Below are positions 62,723-64,000 of a DNA stretch of 64,000 nt, one piece after another. Where the stretch lies: positions 62,001 to 126,000 of the forward strand of contig DIBU01000006.1 of NCBI GenBank assembly GCA_002416125.1, written 5' to 3'. The first letter of the stretch is position 1; each line of letters begins with the position of its first letter. The notes below the pieces were generated by a model, which was given only the letters and a program-made list of their open reading frames with translations, was not told the origin of the DNA and searched no databases. The stretch comes from Halieaceae bacterium UBA5044. Its GTDB lineage: Bacteria; Pseudomonadota; Gammaproteobacteria; Pseudomonadales; Halieaceae. Both the position numbers and the translations under genes were made by a program.

Positions 62723-64000
62723 TCAGTGTCCCTGCTGCATATCGGTAATGGTGTCCTGCGGTGGCCGCCTGATTGCTCTCCCCGGCATGCTGTCCAGACG
62801 CAATTCCCCCTCGTCAATAACGGGCACGCCGTTGACCAGTACGTAGCGCATGCCAACGGAGGGTTGTCGGGGATTGGCAAAAGTGGCCCTGTCCTGCACC
62901 GCGTTCAGATCAAAGATGACGATATCGGCGTCCATGCCCACCTGCAGCCTGCCTTTTTTGCGCATCTGCGGCACCGAGGGCTGCAGGATCGTTGCCGGTA
63001 TCAGCGATGTCTTGCGCAAGGCTTCCGTCAGGCTCAGCGACTCGCTTTCGCGCACCCACTCGGCCAGCAGGCGGCTGAAGGTGCCGGCACTCCGGGGGTG
63101 GGCGTAAGCTGTTTCCGGCAGCGGCCACACGTCATGGGGGATCAGCGCGCCCGTGTTCGCGTCGATCCAGGGCATGCTGTCGCTGGCTATCGCCCCGCCG
63201 GGGAGCAGAACCGAGGTGTCCAACACGCTGCGTTCCGCCGGTAAATCCAGGAAGTGTTTTACGATAATGGCACCGGGCTGCTCTGCGCGCAGGGCTTTGA
63301 AACTCTCTTCATTGAGCCTCTGGCCGTTGTATTCAATGTCCTGCGCCTTCACACCCTTGGCCGCCATTGCATCCGGGCTGAACAGCGCCGAACCGATGGT
63401 GGTGCTGGCGGCGCCATAGGTATAGGCCTCTGTCGTTATCGGAACGCCGGAAGCGCGCGCTGACTGGATCATTCCGGCCGTGACATCGACGGCCCGCACA
63501 CTGCTGCTGTTCAAGTGGCAGATGTGGGCCGGGTTTCCGGTGCTGGCCGCCAGGGCAATAACCTGGCCGACACACTCCGCCGAGCTGTCGGGGTCCTGCG
63601 GATTGTCGCAGGAGATGTGTGTGAAGGTGGGGACCTCATGGCGAGCAGCCAGACTGTGCACGGCAAGCAGTTCACGAAAACCTCCCCCCGGCGCGTAACC
63701 CCCGTTGATGCCGATACCGAGTGCCCCGTCGCGCAACCCCTGTTCAAGATAGGCAGTGATGCGCTGCACCTGTTCACTCGATGCGGCTTCGCTAACCCAG
63801 CGCTTGCGGGCGAAGGCATCACGGAACCACTGCACCTCCGCGCGGGGTGTCAGCCCCTCGAACTCCGCGATGCGCGCGAAGGTCCAGGCGGCAGACGTAC
63901 CGTAATTCAGGGCCCTGCCCGCCCGCGCCTGTGATTGATACCACTCATCGACCGGCAACACGCCGGACTCGAGTTCCAGGGTGGTTGTCACGCCATCGTA
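62723..64000 (-). CDS. N-acyl-D-amino-acid deacylase-type amidohydrolase, C-terminal part
   Basis: About 426 residues visible; the frame stays open to base 64000 (DGVTTTLELESGVLPVDEW), so the N-terminal metal ligands (HxH) are outside. The rest has ALGIGINGGYAPGG, FTHISCDN, HICHLNSSSVRAVD, SDSMPWID and the C-terminal KKGRLQVGMDADIVIFDLNAV typical of D-aminoacylases and related D-glutamate deacylases. Hydrolyses N-acyl amino acids or related amides; exact substrate unknown. First visible gene of a three-gene operon. Confidence 0.85.
   Translation of the reverse strand, partial: YDGVTTTLELESGVLPVDEWYQSQARAGRALNYGTSAAWTFARIAEFEGLTPRAEVQWFRDAFARKRWVSEAASSEQVQRITAYLEQGLRDGALGIGINGGYAPGGGFRELLAVHSLAARHEVPTFTHISCDNPQDPDSSAECVGQVIALAASTGNPAHICHLNSSSVRAVDVTAGMIQSARASGVPITTEAYTYGAASTTIGSALFSPDAMAAKGVKAQDIEYNGQRLNEESFKALRAEQPGAIIVKHFLDLPAERSVLDTSVLLPGGAIASDSMPWIDANTGALIPHDVWPLPETAYAHPRSAGTFSRLLAEWVRESESLSLTEALRKTSLIPATILQPSVPQMRKKGRLQVGMDADIVIFDLNAVQDRATFANPRQPSVGMRYVLVNGVPVIDEGELRLDSMPGRAIRRPPQDTITDMQQGH

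Noticed and set aside
1..64000. CRISPR arrays, tRNA/rRNA genes, insertion sequences, prophage
   Set aside because: No regularly spaced repeats, tRNA cloverleaf ends, transposase or phage genes were seen on reading both strands.

Overview
The window is a gene-dense, GC-rich stretch of a gammaproteobacterial chromosome. The gene order fimV-truA-trpF-trpB-trpA-accD-folC-dedD-cvpA-purF-metZ and the block mltD-gloB-yafS-rnhA-dnaQ are arrangements known from Pseudomonas-like gammaproteobacteria. Fatty-acid cis/trans isomerase and the aspartate-semialdehyde (carboxyspermidine) polyamine route suggest a marine or aquatic lineage such as the Halieaceae (OM60/NOR5). That placement is inference from gene content only; no database search was possible. 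I see no tRNA, rRNA, CRISPR array, phage or insertion sequence.

Region 1 (1-15.1 kb, + strand): the 3' end of fimV, truA, trpFBA, accD-folC-dedD, cvpA-purF, metZ, then a translationally coupled MoxR ATPase-DUF58-transglutaminase operon. Region 2 (15.1-17.6 kb, - strand): a two-gene peptidase operon, a GNAT/C39-like fusion followed by a QEGLA (DUF1704) metallopeptidase. Region 3 (17.7-24 kb, + strand): speA, carboxyspermidine dehydrogenase and decarboxylase (spermidine synthesis), and a phospholipase-D-type lipoprotein. Region 4 (24-33.2 kb, mostly - strand): sulfite reductase with DUF934, two tiny membrane proteins, metH, divergent nfuA with a likely IscR site, aroG and a luciferase-like oxidoreductase.

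Region 5 (33.3-43.7 kb): rlmG-mltD-gloB on the - strand, then yafS-like methyltransferase, rnhA, dnaQ, nudC and sohB on the + strand; cti with a small coupled membrane protein on the - strand; and a TRIC-family channel. Region 6 (43.7-48.4 kb): rimK, a DegT/DnrJ-fold PLP protein whose catalytic Lys is replaced by His, a D-2-hydroxyacid dehydrogenase, a SnoaL-like protein and an endonuclease/exonuclease/phosphatase protein.

Region 7 (48.5-53.5 kb) is the most interesting. A - strand operon encodes an ACAD10/11-like acyl-CoA dehydrogenase, a zinc alcohol dehydrogenase, an SDR and an APH-like kinase, divergent from a FadR-type GntR regulator with operator-like repeats between them. It resembles a split version of the ACAD11 / LvaA-LvaC system that phosphorylates and rearranges 4-hydroxyacyl-CoAs. 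Region 8 (53.5-64 kb): a 424-bp gene-less segment, a YaiI-family protein, a P-type Ca2+-ATPase-like pump, an SDR with a tandem Dabb-like protein, a fatty-acyl-CoA synthetase, and an N-acyl-D-amino-acid deacylase (cut by the window end)-quinone oxidoreductase-SDR operon.
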